DNA of 64,000 bases from contig JAFAGN010000234.1 of NCBI GenBank assembly GCA_023422695.1, positions 10,755 to 74,754 of the forward strand, read 5' to 3'. This document shows, one piece after another, positions 45,140 through 54,443 of the stretch; the stretch's first letter is position 1; every line of letters begins with the position of its first letter. The notes under the pieces are model-generated. The model did not search any database and was not told where the DNA came from. It saw nothing but the letters and a program-made list of their open reading frames with translations. The position numbers were made by a program, and so were the translations under genes. The DNA comes from Pseudomonadota bacterium. Lineage in GTDB: Bacteria; Pseudomonadota; Alphaproteobacteria; Sphingomonadales; Sphingomonadaceae.

Positions 45140-46773
45140 CAGGCGGTTACTCCTCTTGTCTTGATCCATTCTTCGCGGAGGCGCCGCTTGTCGATCTTGC
45201 CTACGTCGTTGCGCGGCAAAGCGGCGGTACGGACTTCCACCTCGCCTGGCGCCTTGTAGCGGGCAAGCTTGCCGGCGACCTCGGCCACCACCATGTCGGC
45301 GTCGACGCCTTCGCCCACCACCGTCGCCACGAGCAGTTCGCCGAGCCTTTCGTGAGGCACGCCGAAAGCCGCGCATTCGAAGATCTGCGGCATCGCGTTC
45401 ATGACGCGCTCGACTTCGGCGCAGTAGATATTCTCGCCGCCTGAGATGACCATGTCCTTGGTCCGGTCGACAATGAAGATATAGTCCTCGGCATCTACGT
45501 ACCCGATGTCGCCCGTCCGCAGCCAGCCGTCGACCGACAGAACGGCGGCGGTATCCTGCGGCCGCTGCCAATAGCCCTGCATGACCATCGGTCCGCGCAC
45601 CACGATCTCGCCAACTTCCCCGGCTGCGAGCGGTTCGCCGTCCGGGCCCTCGATGCGCACGTCAACCAGCGATAGAATCCGGCCCGCGGAGGCGCTCTTG
45701 CGAATGAAATCCTCGCCGAGGCCCATCGCGACACTCCCGGAAGTTTCGGTCATGCCATAGCCCGTTCCCATCACCGCCTCGGGACAGGCGGCACGAAACT
45801 CGTTCAGCAGATTCACCGGCATCGCCTGACCGCCCATTCCCACGTTGCGAAGACTGGACAGGTCGGCATTGCGGAGCTTTCCCGCCTCGACGATGTCCCA
45901 CATCATTGTCGGCACCCCCGAGAACATCGAAACCTTTTCACGTTCGATTAGCTCGACGGCCTCCTGCGCCGACCAGCGCCGCATCATGACAATCTTGGAT
46001 CCGGCAAGAAGGGGCGCAAGAAACCCAGCGCCAAGCCCAGAGATGTGAAAGAGCGGCACGACCAGCATCACAGCCTGCTGGGGCAGGTTTGCGAGAATGG
46101 AAGAAACCGGGATGCCGAGCTTCTGGGCCGTGTTGTGCAGCACCATCGTCCCCGATAACTGCATGCTCATGATACCGGTTATGAGATTGGAATGGGAAAG
46201 CACAGCGCCTTTGACGCGCCCAGTGGTTCCCGATGTAAAGAGGATCACGGCCGGATCGTCCGCGCGCGCCGCGCGCGGCCGCGGTACCGCGGCTCCCTGG
46301 GATGGAAAATCGTCCGCCTTAATCAGCCGCCCGGCATGACCCCCTTCGCGCAGTAGCGCGGCGCGATCGGCGTCGGCAAGCACGAGCGCGGGTGCTACAT
46401 CGCCGATTGCGGCACATAGTTCGGCGGGCGAGCCGCGGCTGTTGACGAGCGCGGCGATCCCACCGCAATGAATGATCGCGAGAAAGGCCACCATCCACTC
46501 GCTGCGGTTGCGCATGCAGATCGCGACCCGGTCGCCGGGCTCGATATCGAGAACCCCCGTCAAGGCATCGCGGCGCCGGAACAATTCGTTGTAGGAGATA
46601 CGGTGATCGTCTTCGACCAGGCAGATGCTCTCGCCATGACGCCGCGCTGCTTCGAGCATGTCGTTGAGATCGGCAGGTGCGTTAACGAAACGCCGCATAC
46701 CGCCACTTACGCCCACTTCAAAGGGAGTGCCGGGCGCGGTTACGGCGTCAAAGATAGGGTCACTCCGTCTCAC
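45139..46773 (-). CDS. AMP-forming acyl-CoA synthetase
   Basis: A GTG start overlaps the previous ligase stop (GTGA); 544 residues. P-loop ILFTSGTTGRVKGAVLS, motif GYGMTETSGS, hinge GWLRTGDIGYVDAEDY and catalytic lysine in DVGKIDKRRL are all present. It converts an acid to its CoA thioester. Two different ligases in tandem suggest that successive acids in the pathway, or side chain and ring fragment, are activated separately. Confidence 0.9.
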   Translation of the reverse strand: MRRSDPIFDAVTAPGTPFEVGVSGGMRRFVNAPADLNDMLEAARRHGESICLVEDDHRISYNELFRRRDALTGVLDIEPGDRVAICMRNRSEWMVAFLAIIHCGGIAALVNSRGSPAELCAAIGDVAPALVLADADRAALLREGGHAGRLIKADDFPSQGAAVPRPRAARADDPAVILFTSGTTGRVKGAVLSHSNLITGIMSMQLSGTMVLHNTAQKLGIPVSSILANLPQQAVMLVVPLFHISGLGAGFLAPLLAGSKIVMMRRWSAQEAVELIEREKVSMFSGVPTMMWDIVEAGKLRNADLSSLRNVGMGGQAMPVNLLNEFRAACPEAVMGTGYGMTETSGSVAMGLGEDFIRKSASAGRILSLVDVRIEGPDGEPLAAGEVGEIVVRGPMVMQGYWQRPQDTAAVLSVDGWLRTGDIGYVDAEDYIFIVDRTKDMVISGGENIYCAEVERVMNAMPQIFECAAFGVPHERLGELLVATVVGEGVDADMVVAEVAGKLARYKAPGEVEVRTAALPRNDVGKIDKRRLREEWIKTRGVTA

Positions 46774-48344
46774 ATCGCCTCCAGTTGCTGTTTCGCCCAG
46801 GCATAGTCAGGTTTGCCGGCGGCAGACCGCTGGATCTCGTTGGCGAAAGCAAATTGCCTTGGAACCTTGTAGCTGGCTATGCGACCCTTCAGAAACGCCG
46901 CAATATCGACCGTGTCCGGGTGGTGCGGGGCGTCGCGAAGCGCCACCACGGCCGCTACTTTCTCGCCCCAGCGTTCGTCCCTCATGCCAACTACAAGCGC
47001 GTCGAATACGGCCGGATGGGCTCGCAATTCCTTTTCTACTTCCTCGGGAAAGACCTTTTCGCCGCCCGAATTGATGCAATTGGAATCGCGTCCGAAAAAG
47101 GTGATCATGCCCTCATCGTCGAGCCGGCCACTGTCGCCGGTGACAACCCATCTGCGGCCATCGATTTGGCGAAAGGTCTCGGCGCTCTTGCCGGGATCAT
47201 TGTAATAGCCGAGTGGCAAATGGCCGCTGCGAGCGATGAAACCTGTCTCGCCGGGCAGGGCAAAACGGTCGCCTACGAGAACTTTCTGCGTGTCGTCCGA
47301 GCGCAGGCGCAGCATGCCCTCGATTTCCGCTCTGGATGAGAGGCTGGCACCCGTTTCCGACGCGCCCATGCCGTTGGTGATGGAAGCGGTGGGAAGAAGC
47401 GTCGCCAGGTCGTCCTGGACATGCTGTGAGAAGAGCGCTCCGCCCGACCCGAAATTGTAGACATGCGCAAGCGCCCACCGCCCGGGTTCGGCGCGCAGCG
47501 CATCGCGAAGCGGGATCGCCATCGCGTCGCCCACCACCTGGACCAGATTAACGCCATCGCGCTCGACCCGGTCCCAGATCTGGACGGGATCGAATCGGGC
47601 GGCATTGTCGATGACCACGGTGAGGCCCGCAAGCAGGGCGGTCCAAGCCGACCATATTGCAGCGCCGTGCATGAGGGGCGCGACCGTGAAGATCTTGAGC
47701 GCGGGCCCTTCGCTTGCGCGCGTGCGGATATCGTCCGGCCGTTCGATCGCGCCTGCCGGATGAAAATAGCCGCCGCCTCCCGCACAGCCGAAGAAGAAGG
47801 CTCTGTGAGGCCACATGACCCCTTTCGGCATGCCAGTGGTCCCGCCCGTATAGAGCAGCATATAATCGTCCTCGGAGCGACCATATGCTTGCTTGGTTCC
47901 GGGGAGGAGAAGTGCGTCATAGGATATCGAGCGCCCGGCTTCGCCATCGGGCGATACGGTCAGCTGCAGTTTGGGCAGTCCGTCCCGGAGCGCCTCAACC
48001 ATGTCCGAATAATCGCCGTCGTGGATGATGCATGCGGCGTCGGCGTTTTCGAACAGATAGGCGAGTTCTTGCTGGTGGTAGCGATAATTGACGTTGAATG
48101 GCACCGCGCCGAGCTTGATCGCCGCAATATAGCCTTCGAGATATTCGCTGCGGTTGTGCATGTAGAGGCCGACATGGTCGCCGCGCCCGATCCCGCGCGC
48201 GGCGAGGCCCCGCGCGAGCGCATCGGTGCGTTGGTCGAGCTCGGCATAGGTGATGGTCCTGTCATTGCCCCGAATCGCGACGCGATCCGGAACGGCCTCG
48301 GCAACCATCTCGAACAGGTCGGCGATGTGAAATTGCCTCGTCAA
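46770..48344 (-). CDS. AMP-forming acyl-CoA synthetase, first gene of a long operon
   Basis: A TTG start with GAGG 5 bases upstream gives 524 residues. It has LLYTGGTTGMPKGVMW, a VVTGDSGRLDDEGMITFFGRD-type hinge and GKPDY at the C-terminal lysine. The layout, with LAARGIGRGDHVGLYMHNRS early, resembles actinobacterial FadD3/FadD17-like ligases of sterol metabolism, but this is only suggestive. A dyad element lies 52 bases upstream, and the genes down to 37.9 kb follow with short gaps or overlaps. Confidence 0.88.
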   Translation of the reverse strand: MTRQFHIADLFEMVAEAVPDRVAIRGNDRTITYAELDQRTDALARGLAARGIGRGDHVGLYMHNRSEYLEGYIAAIKLGAVPFNVNYRYHQQELAYLFENADAACIIHDGDYSDMVEALRDGLPKLQLTVSPDGEAGRSISYDALLLPGTKQAYGRSEDDYMLLYTGGTTGMPKGVMWPHRAFFFGCAGGGGYFHPAGAIERPDDIRTRASEGPALKIFTVAPLMHGAAIWSAWTALLAGLTVVIDNAARFDPVQIWDRVERDGVNLVQVVGDAMAIPLRDALRAEPGRWALAHVYNFGSGGALFSQHVQDDLATLLPTASITNGMGASETGASLSSRAEIEGMLRLRSDDTQKVLVGDRFALPGETGFIARSGHLPLGYYNDPGKSAETFRQIDGRRWVVTGDSGRLDDEGMITFFGRDSNCINSGGEKVFPEEVEKELRAHPAVFDALVVGMRDERWGEKVAAVVALRDAPHHPDTVDIAAFLKGRIASYKVPRQFAFANEIQRSAAGKPDYAWAKQQLEAM

Positions 48345-48396
48345 GCCAGCCTCGTTTTCCCAAATCGATCACGTCGACTCCATGTCGATCGCATTA

Positions 48397-48426
48397 TGCG
48401 TAATTACGATTGTAGCATTTTACGCT
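48397..48426. promoter_or_regulatory. 30-bp dyad element, site 4 (ligase operon)
   Basis: TGCGTAA-N16-TTACGCT, 7 of 7 and 6 of 7 matches. It is 52 bases before the TTG start of the first ligase, in the AT-rich gap between that gene and the SDR upstream. Confidence 0.65.
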
Positions 48427-48471
48427 AAATTGCAACAAGGAGAAAAAATTAAGGCGTGTTGCGTAGAAAAT

Positions 48472-49347
48472 CTAGTAAACCGCTGCCGGGTTTGGCTCGC
48501 TGGGGCTTCCGAGCATCTCGCGGTAGGAGGGGCGTTCCTTGCCGCGATCGGTAATTCCCAGTTCGCGTGCTACCTCTGCGCCAACCAATGTGCGTCCCGA
48601 AAGGGCGGCGCCCTCCGGACGGCTGGCAAGTGCGTGGATAATGTGGCCGGTGAACTCGGGATTCTCGGCGGTCTCGATAAATCCCTCATATTGTTCAGGA
48701 TTAACCTCACGCGCTATCGCGGAGCGCTCGGTGATCAGCGGACCCATCCATATCGACGCGGTGCGAACACCGGTTCCGCGAAAGTCGTGCTCCATGTCAT
48801 GAGCAAACTTGTCCACGCCTGCCTTCTGCGCCCCATATGCCGGGCCGTGCATATAGCAGCTCGCGCCGAACGAGGACCCGAATGCGATCATTCCGGACCC
48901 CTGCGGGACCATCAGCCGGGCCGCGTGCCAGCTCGCGACGTAGGCCGAGCGGAGCCCGACGTCGAGAATGCCGGCCGCCGCGAGTTCTTTCTCCCAAAAG
49001 GGTTTCTTCTCGATGAGCTGATGATGGATGAAGGTCGCATTGTTCACGAGAATGTCGAGGCGCCCGTTCTGTTCAGCCGCGATCCGGGCGAACAGGTTCT
49101 CCACCTCGGCATCGTTGCTATGATCGCAGACCACGGCGATGCCCTTTCCGCCTGCCTTCGTAACCGCATCCGCGGTCTCGGCCACGGTGCCCGGAAGCAC
49201 CGTACCATCCCAGCCTTTGGCGTCGCCAGGAGCGAGGGTGCGCCCGGTCACATAAACTGTCATGCCCTTCTCGCCGAGGCCGCGGGCGATGCCGGCGCCG
49301 GCGCCGCGGCTGGCGCCGGTTACGAGTGCAATCTTTGGTTCAGCCAT
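48472..49347 (-). CDS. Short-chain dehydrogenase/reductase (Rv0148/DHRS1-like)
   Basis: A 291-residue SDR with TGASRGAGAGIA, NNATF and YGAQK. The long inserted segment after VTGRTLAPGDAKGWDG and the active-site region GSSFGASCYMHGPAYGAQK resemble the DHRS1-like SDR group. It lies 31 bases downstream of the thiolase gene, so beta-oxidation-type 3-hydroxyacyl-CoA oxidation is a possible role. Confidence 0.84.
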   Translation of the reverse strand: MAEPKIALVTGASRGAGAGIARGLGEKGMTVYVTGRTLAPGDAKGWDGTVLPGTVAETADAVTKAGGKGIAVVCDHSNDAEVENLFARIAAEQNGRLDILVNNATFIHHQLIEKKPFWEKELAAAGILDVGLRSAYVASWHAARLMVPQGSGMIAFGSSFGASCYMHGPAYGAQKAGVDKFAHDMEHDFRGTGVRTASIWMGPLITERSAIAREVNPEQYEGFIETAENPEFTGHIIHALASRPEGAALSGRTLVGAEVARELGITDRGKERPSYREMLGSPSEPNPAAVY

Positions 49348-49378
49348 TTTTTTGTGTCTTTCTACTCTCGAGCCCGGA

Positions 49379-50620
49379 TCAAAGCCGTTCGATAATGATC
49401 GCGGGCGCCATGCCGCCGGCGGCGCACATCGTTACCAGCCCGTAGCGGCCGCTCGTGCGTTCCAGCTCGTCGAGCACAGTGCCGATCAGCATCGAGCCTG
49501 TGGCCCCGATCGGGTGTCCAAGCGCGATTGCGCCTCCGTTCACATTGACTCTTTCGCGGTCGAGATCGAGATCCCGGATGAATTTTTCGGCCACGACCGC
49601 AAAGGCCTCGTTGATCTCGAACAGGTCGATATCCTCTACCTTGAGACCCGCCTTGGCAATCACCTTGCGGGCCGCCGCCACCGGGGCGTTCAGCATCAAC
49701 GTCGGGCAGTCGCCGATATTGGCGGTCGCCACCACGCGCGCGCGCGGGCGCAGCCCTTCCCGGTTTACGTACGCGGCCGAGGCGAGCAGAACTGCCGCGG
49801 CGCCGTCCACCACCCCTGAGGAGTTGCCGGCATGGTGCACATGCTGAATCTCGCTGAGCTCGGGATATTTGCGGCGTACGAGATCGCCATAGGTCGTCCC
49901 CTGTTCATCGATTGCAATTCCGGCCCATCCGGCGAAGACGGGCTTGAGGCCCGCGAGACTCTCGACGCTGACGTCAGCGCGAGGAAATTCCTCTCGAGCA
50001 AGCGCCAGTGAGCCGTCCTCGTTATGGACCGATACAAGCGACCCGTCGAACCGGCCCTCGGCGATCGCCCTTGCTGCCCGGCGCTGCGATTCCGCAGCCA
50101 AGCGATCGACCGCCTCGCGGTCGATACCTTCGAGAGTCGCGATTGCGTCGGCGCAGACGCCCTGTTGCGACTGCGGATGGCGTGCGCGCAGGCGAAGATT
50201 GCCGGCGTCGATCATCGGCGGCTCGGTGTTGCTGGCAATCGAGCTCGTATAGCTCATCATCTCGCTGCCGCCCGCCACCACGACATCTTCCATTCCAGCG
50301 AGCAACTGTGCCGCGGCAAGATTGACCGCAGTGATCCCACCGCCGCAGAAGCGGTCCAGCGTCATGCCCGAGGACTCGACCGAGTAACCGGCGTCAAGCG
50401 CCGCCATCCGACCCACGTCTCGGCCCTGCTTGCCGACCTGCGTGCTCGTTGACCAGATCACATCGTCAACATGCGAGGTGTCGAGGCCGTTGCGCTCGGC
50501 GATCGCACCTAGAACGGTGGCCGCGAGATGTTGCGGGTGAAGGTGCGCAAGCGCGCCCTTGCCGATCTTGCCGATCCCGCGCGGGGTTCGGCACACGTCG
50601 ATGATGTAAGCTTGGTTCAC
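49379..50620 (-). CDS. Acetyl-CoA acyltransferase (thiolase)
   Basis: The protein has 413 residues. The nucleophilic cysteine is in DRFCGGGITAVN, the catalytic histidine in GGAIALGHPIGATG and the second cysteine in TMCAAGGMAP, a complete degradative thiolase. Length and motifs fit the FadA5/FadA-like group, which removes acetyl- or propionyl-CoA from side chains. It lies between two SDR genes on the same strand and is the only thiolase in the second block. Confidence 0.92.
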   Translation of the reverse strand: MNQAYIIDVCRTPRGIGKIGKGALAHLHPQHLAATVLGAIAERNGLDTSHVDDVIWSTSTQVGKQGRDVGRMAALDAGYSVESSGMTLDRFCGGGITAVNLAAAQLLAGMEDVVVAGGSEMMSYTSSIASNTEPPMIDAGNLRLRARHPQSQQGVCADAIATLEGIDREAVDRLAAESQRRAARAIAEGRFDGSLVSVHNEDGSLALAREEFPRADVSVESLAGLKPVFAGWAGIAIDEQGTTYGDLVRRKYPELSEIQHVHHAGNSSGVVDGAAAVLLASAAYVNREGLRPRARVVATANIGDCPTLMLNAPVAAARKVIAKAGLKVEDIDLFEINEAFAVVAEKFIRDLDLDRERVNVNGGAIALGHPIGATGSMLIGTVLDELERTSGRYGLVTMCAAGGMAPAIIIERL

Positions 50621-50664
50621 GATGATCTCCGGTTCGAAAAATTCGCGCGGATGCGCGAGCTTTG

Positions 50665-51420
50665 TTAGTCGAAATTCGCCTGGCCGCCGTCGAGCGGGAC
50701 GGTGGCGCCGGTCAAATAGGACATGGCGGGCGCGCAGAGTGCCACGACGGCGGCGCCGATATCCTCTTCACATTTGCCGATGCGCCCGAGCGGAATGGTC
50801 CTGAAGAACGCGGCTGCCTCCTCCGGATTCTTCTCGGCCCACCATTTGAGACCCGGGGATTCGGCGTGCGGAGCAATGTTGAGCACGCGGATATTATGCT
50901 TGCCCCATTCGGCGGCCGCACCACGCGTGAGCGACTGGATGGCTGCCTTGGTTGCGGCATAGCCGCCATAGCCTGTCATATCCCAGCGTTCGATCACCGA
51001 GGAGACGAGGTTGATAATCACGCCGCCTCCGCGCTCCACCATCGATGGTTGTGCGAGGCGCATCAGCCGAAGCGTAGCAAGCGGCCCAGACTCGAAACCT
51101 GCGATGAAAGCGTCGTCGGTGAGGGTAAGCAGATCGCCTTTCGGCACTTCCTGCGCGTTGTTGACCAATATATCTATGCCGCCCAGCGTTTCCCTTACAT
51201 GCGACGCGAGTGCGTCCAGCGATTCGGCGGACTTCACGTCGCATTCAAGCGCAACTGCCTTGCCCTTGCCGCGCGTCTCGATCAGGTCCTTCGTGGCATC
51301 GAGCTTGGTGCGTGTCCGGCCGGCGAGCACGACGGTATCGCCTTCGGCGGCAAATGCGAGCGCTATGCCCTGACCCACGCCCTGACCGGCGCCGGTGATT
51401 AGCACGATTCGGGCTGCCAT
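50665..51420 (-). CDS. Short-chain dehydrogenase/reductase
   Basis: A 251-residue classical SDR: TGAGQGVGQG at the N-terminus, NNAQEV in place of NNAG, SSVIERWDMTGYGGYAATK at the active site, and an LDGG tail. It is the first gene of a unit with the thiolase and a further SDR, divergent from the OYE operon. Dyad site 5 lies 18 bases before its start, so both directions may be controlled together. Confidence 0.86.
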   Translation of the reverse strand: MAARIVLITGAGQGVGQGIALAFAAEGDTVVLAGRTRTKLDATKDLIETRGKGKAVALECDVKSAESLDALASHVRETLGGIDILVNNAQEVPKGDLLTLTDDAFIAGFESGPLATLRLMRLAQPSMVERGGGVIINLVSSVIERWDMTGYGGYAATKAAIQSLTRGAAAEWGKHNIRVLNIAPHAESPGLKWWAEKNPEEAAAFFRTIPLGRIGKCEEDIGAAVVALCAPAMSYLTGATVPLDGGQANFD

Positions 51421-51438
51421 GATCGTTTTTCCTCATGA

Positions 51439-51468
51439 TTCGTAGAAAAGATAATGTCAAATTACGCA
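51439..51468. promoter_or_regulatory. 30-bp dyad element, site 5 (divergent SDR-thiolase and OYE operons)
   Basis: TTCGTAG-N16-TTACGCA, 5 of 7 and 7 of 7 matches. It lies 18 bases from the SDR start and 62 bases from the OYE start. A further half-site-like TGCGTTA occurs at 51502-51508, and a TTGACA at 51474-51479 may be the -35 box of the OYE operon. Confidence 0.6.
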
Positions 51469-51530
51469 TGAGCTTGACACGGAAGCGATATGGTCGTCAA
51501 TTGCGTTAAAGAAATTCACGGGAGAGACTT

Positions 51531-52766
51531 ATGTCAGTAGCGCCGAGCGCGGCCTTCAGTCCGCTGACCATCGGTCCGCTCAAGCTGCGCAACCGTTTCA
51601 TCAAGGCGGCGACGAACGAGGGCATGGCCAAAAAGGGCATCGTTTCGAAGGGTTTGGCGACCTTTCACGAGCGCGTTGCTGCAGGGGGCGCGGCCATGTC
51701 GACTGTGGCCTATTGTGCCACAAGCCTCGACGGACGGACCTTCGTTGACCAGGCGACGCTGAACGACGAATCATTGCCAGACTTCCGGGCGCTCACCGAC
51801 GGCGTTCATCGCCACGGCGCTGCCGCGTGCGCGCAGATAACCCACGCGGGCTCCTTCACCTTCCTGGGCGAAAAGGAGCTAGAAACGCGGCGACCTCTGT
51901 CGGCCAGTGGCGGCTTCAACAAGGTCGGCATGCTCTCGGGGCGATGGCTGAAAAAGCGGATGACCCGCGACGAGATCACGGCGATGGCGGATGAATATGT
52001 TTCGGCAGCACGACGCGCGCGCGAGGCCGGGTTCGATGCGGTCGAACTCCATATGGGCCATGGCTATCTCTTGAGCCAGTTCGTATCGCCCCTCTACAAC
52101 AAGCGGCGCGACGCCTATGGCGGGACGATCGAGAAGCGTATGCGCTTTCCGGCCGAGACGCTCGCGCGTGTCCTCGATGCAGTAGGCAAGGACCTTGCAG
52201 TCATCGTAAAATATAGCATGACCGATGGCGTTCCACGTGGGAACCGGATCGAACAGGGCGCTGAAGTCGCGCGCATTCTGGAGCGGACCGGAGCTCATAT
52301 GGCCGTGCTGTCCAACGGTATGAACGTCGAGTCGATCACGGCGATGTTCGGCTCGTCCTTTCCCAAGGAAAATCGTGCGAGCAATCCCAACCCCATCATC
52401 CGGATCGGTATGTGGCTGCAATCGCTTACCGAGCCCGGGCATGTCGAGTTTCACGAAAATTACCTGCGCGATCACGCGCTAAAGGTTCGTGAGGCGGTGC
52501 GGATGCCCCTGGCCTATCTTGGCGGGGTCCAGTCGATCGAAGGCGTCGATCTCGCGCTCGCCGACGGTTTCGACGCGGTCGCGATGGGCCGCATCCTCAT
52601 CCACGATCCCGAAATCGTCAATCGGTGGGCAGCGGGCGACCTTGCCCGTTCGGGCTGTATCGCATGCAACAGGTGCGTCTCGATGATGTATCTTCCGACC
52701 GGCACGCACTGCGTGCTGACGGGCGCGCAGGATGCCGCCCTCAACAAGATAGCAGCTGGAGCATAG
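51531..52766 (+). CDS. Old yellow enzyme-family oxidoreductase (dienoyl-CoA-reductase-like)
   Basis: The 411-residue flavoprotein has the OYE barrel signatures NRFIKAATNEGMA, QITHAGSF, ELHMGHGYLLSQFVSP and YGGTIEKRMRFP. The C-terminus holds GCIACNRC and a cysteine 13 residues on, the pattern of the 4Fe-4S site of 2,4-dienoyl-CoA reductases, although the following FAD/NAD half of those enzymes is absent. It would reduce a conjugated enone or dienoyl-CoA. GGAGA ribosome site 6 bases upstream. First gene of a tightly packed five-gene operon. Confidence 0.88.
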   Translation: MSVAPSAAFSPLTIGPLKLRNRFIKAATNEGMAKKGIVSKGLATFHERVAAGGAAMSTVAYCATSLDGRTFVDQATLNDESLPDFRALTDGVHRHGAAACAQITHAGSFTFLGEKELETRRPLSASGGFNKVGMLSGRWLKKRMTRDEITAMADEYVSAARRAREAGFDAVELHMGHGYLLSQFVSPLYNKRRDAYGGTIEKRMRFPAETLARVLDAVGKDLAVIVKYSMTDGVPRGNRIEQGAEVARILERTGAHMAVLSNGMNVESITAMFGSSFPKENRASNPNPIIRIGMWLQSLTEPGHVEFHENYLRDHALKVREAVRMPLAYLGGVQSIEGVDLALADGFDAVAMGRILIHDPEIVNRWAAGDLARSGCIACNRCVSMMYLPTGTHCVLTGAQDAALNKIAAGA

Positions 52767-52770
52767 GCAG

Positions 52771-53556
52771 ATGAGCGGAAGTTTCGAAGGCAGGGTGGCG
52801 ATCATCACCGGCGGCAGCGACGGCATTGGTCTTGCGACCGCGCAACTGCTCGCGCGGCGCGGCGCTACGGTGGTGGTCTGTGCCCGTCGGGCAGAGAAAC
52901 TTGCGGAGGTGAAAACCGCCATCGAGGCCGAGGGCGGCCGTGTCGAGACCCATCCGCTGGACGTCACCGATTTCGATGCGCTGACCCGGCTGATCGAGGA
53001 TGTAGCAGAACGTCATGGACGGCTCGACATGCTGGTCAACAATGCGATGTCGACGCACTATGCGCCGCTCGCCAAGCTCAAGCTCGAGCATTGGCAGAAG
53101 GATTTCGCGGTCAATGCCGACGCGGTATTCGTCAGCACGAAAGCCGCGATGGCGATCATGACGAAACAGGGCAAGGGATCGATCGTCAATGTCTCCTCAT
53201 CCTGCGGCATCCGAGCGGCCACCAATATGGCGAGTTATTCGGCATCGAAGGCAGCGCTGACCCATTTCACCGCCTGCGCAGCAATGGAAGGCGCGCGGCA
53301 CGGCGTGCGCGTCAACGCCATCGTTCCCGGGCAGGTCCAAACCGCGGGGACGGAGGACTTCGGGCGCAAGGCTCCCGAAGTCGCGGCGCTTACCGCCGAC
53401 GCCATCCCGATGGGCCGGGGCGGCGAGCCTGCGGAGCTCGCCGAGGCGATCTGCTTCATGCTCTCGGATGCCGCGAGCTATATCAGCGGGACTGCGCTTC
53501 CCGTCGACGGGGGCAAGTCCGCGCAGCTCTACATGCCTTATTCCTATCAAAGTTAA
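52771..53556 (+). CDS. Short-chain dehydrogenase/reductase
   Basis: A 261-residue SDR with TGGSDGIGLA, NNAMST (a variant of NNAG) and the active site SSSCGIRAATNMASYSASK. It starts 4 bases after the OYE stop, and its own stop overlaps the next SDR start (TAATG), so it is translated as part of the operon. Confidence 0.86.
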   Translation: MSGSFEGRVAIITGGSDGIGLATAQLLARRGATVVVCARRAEKLAEVKTAIEAEGGRVETHPLDVTDFDALTRLIEDVAERHGRLDMLVNNAMSTHYAPLAKLKLEHWQKDFAVNADAVFVSTKAAMAIMTKQGKGSIVNVSSSCGIRAATNMASYSASKAALTHFTACAAMEGARHGVRVNAIVPGQVQTAGTEDFGRKAPEVAALTADAIPMGRGGEPAELAEAICFMLSDAASYISGTALPVDGGKSAQLYMPYSYQS

Positions 53557-54443
53557 TGTCTCGGGCATTTTCCCCGCGTCAGCGGACCGGCTCCCACCTC
53601 GCCGGCCGCGTGGCGATCGTCACCGGTGCAAGCCGGGGGATCGGCGCGGCCATCGCGCGGCGCTTCGCGGCTGAGGGGGCGAAGGTGGCGCTCGTCGCGC
53701 GCACGCTCGAACCGCACGATCAGCTGGCAGGATCGCTGAGCGAAGTTACCCGATCGATCCAGGAAATGGGGGGCATATGCTGCCCGATCCAGGCCGATCT
53801 GACCCGGACCGGGGATCTGGCGTCGATCGTGGAGCGGACAGAGCGGGCTTTCGGAAGTGCCGACATATTGGTCAATAACGCGGCATGGGCCCGTTTCCCG
53901 CCGATCTGGGAGGCAACGCCGCGGCAAGTGGAACTCGCATTCCAGATGAACCTCACCGCGCCGCACCTGCTTTCACAGCTGGTGTATCCAGCGATGCGCA
54001 ACAAAGGCGAGGGATGGATATTGAATATCACCACCGCGAGCGCCGATGTACCGCCGCCCGCGCCCTGGAATTTTGATGAGCGCTATTTCCAGTATCAGCG
54101 CGACGGCCATGCCAGTCTCTATGGCGCTTCCAAAGCCGCGCTCGACCGGCTTACTGCCGGCTGGGCGATTGAGCTTAGTGGAAGCGGGGTTGCCGTCAAC
54201 GCGCTGGCACCCGTGGGCGCGGTGGCGAGCGAGGGCGCGTTGGCACTGAGTGGTTGGAACGAGGAAGACCATCTCGAACCGGTCGAGGCAATGGCGGAGG
54301 CCGCTTTGCAGCTTTGCTGGCGCCCTGCCGCCGAATGTTCGGGAGAAATCGCGCGGAGCCTCCCGCTGATCCGTCGATTGGGCGTGGCGATCCGGCAACT
54401 TGACGGCAAGACACTCCTCGGAAGCGAAGAGGCTAAAATATGA
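53556..54443 (+). CDS. Short-chain dehydrogenase/reductase
   Basis: The 295-residue protein starts at the overlapping ATG. It has TGASRGIGAAIA, NNAAWARF and YGASK, with an insertion between the catalytic serine region (TTASADVPPP) and the tyrosine, including the segment NFDERYFQYQRDGHASL, that may shape a large substrate pocket. The C-terminal tail is longer than in simple SDRs. It overlaps the KstD-like gene by ATGA. Confidence 0.84.
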   Translation: MSRAFSPRQRTGSHLAGRVAIVTGASRGIGAAIARRFAAEGAKVALVARTLEPHDQLAGSLSEVTRSIQEMGGICCPIQADLTRTGDLASIVERTERAFGSADILVNNAAWARFPPIWEATPRQVELAFQMNLTAPHLLSQLVYPAMRNKGEGWILNITTASADVPPPAPWNFDERYFQYQRDGHASLYGASKAALDRLTAGWAIELSGSGVAVNALAPVGAVASEGALALSGWNEEDHLEPVEAMAEAALQLCWRPAAECSGEIARSLPLIRRLGVAIRQLDGKTLLGSEEAKI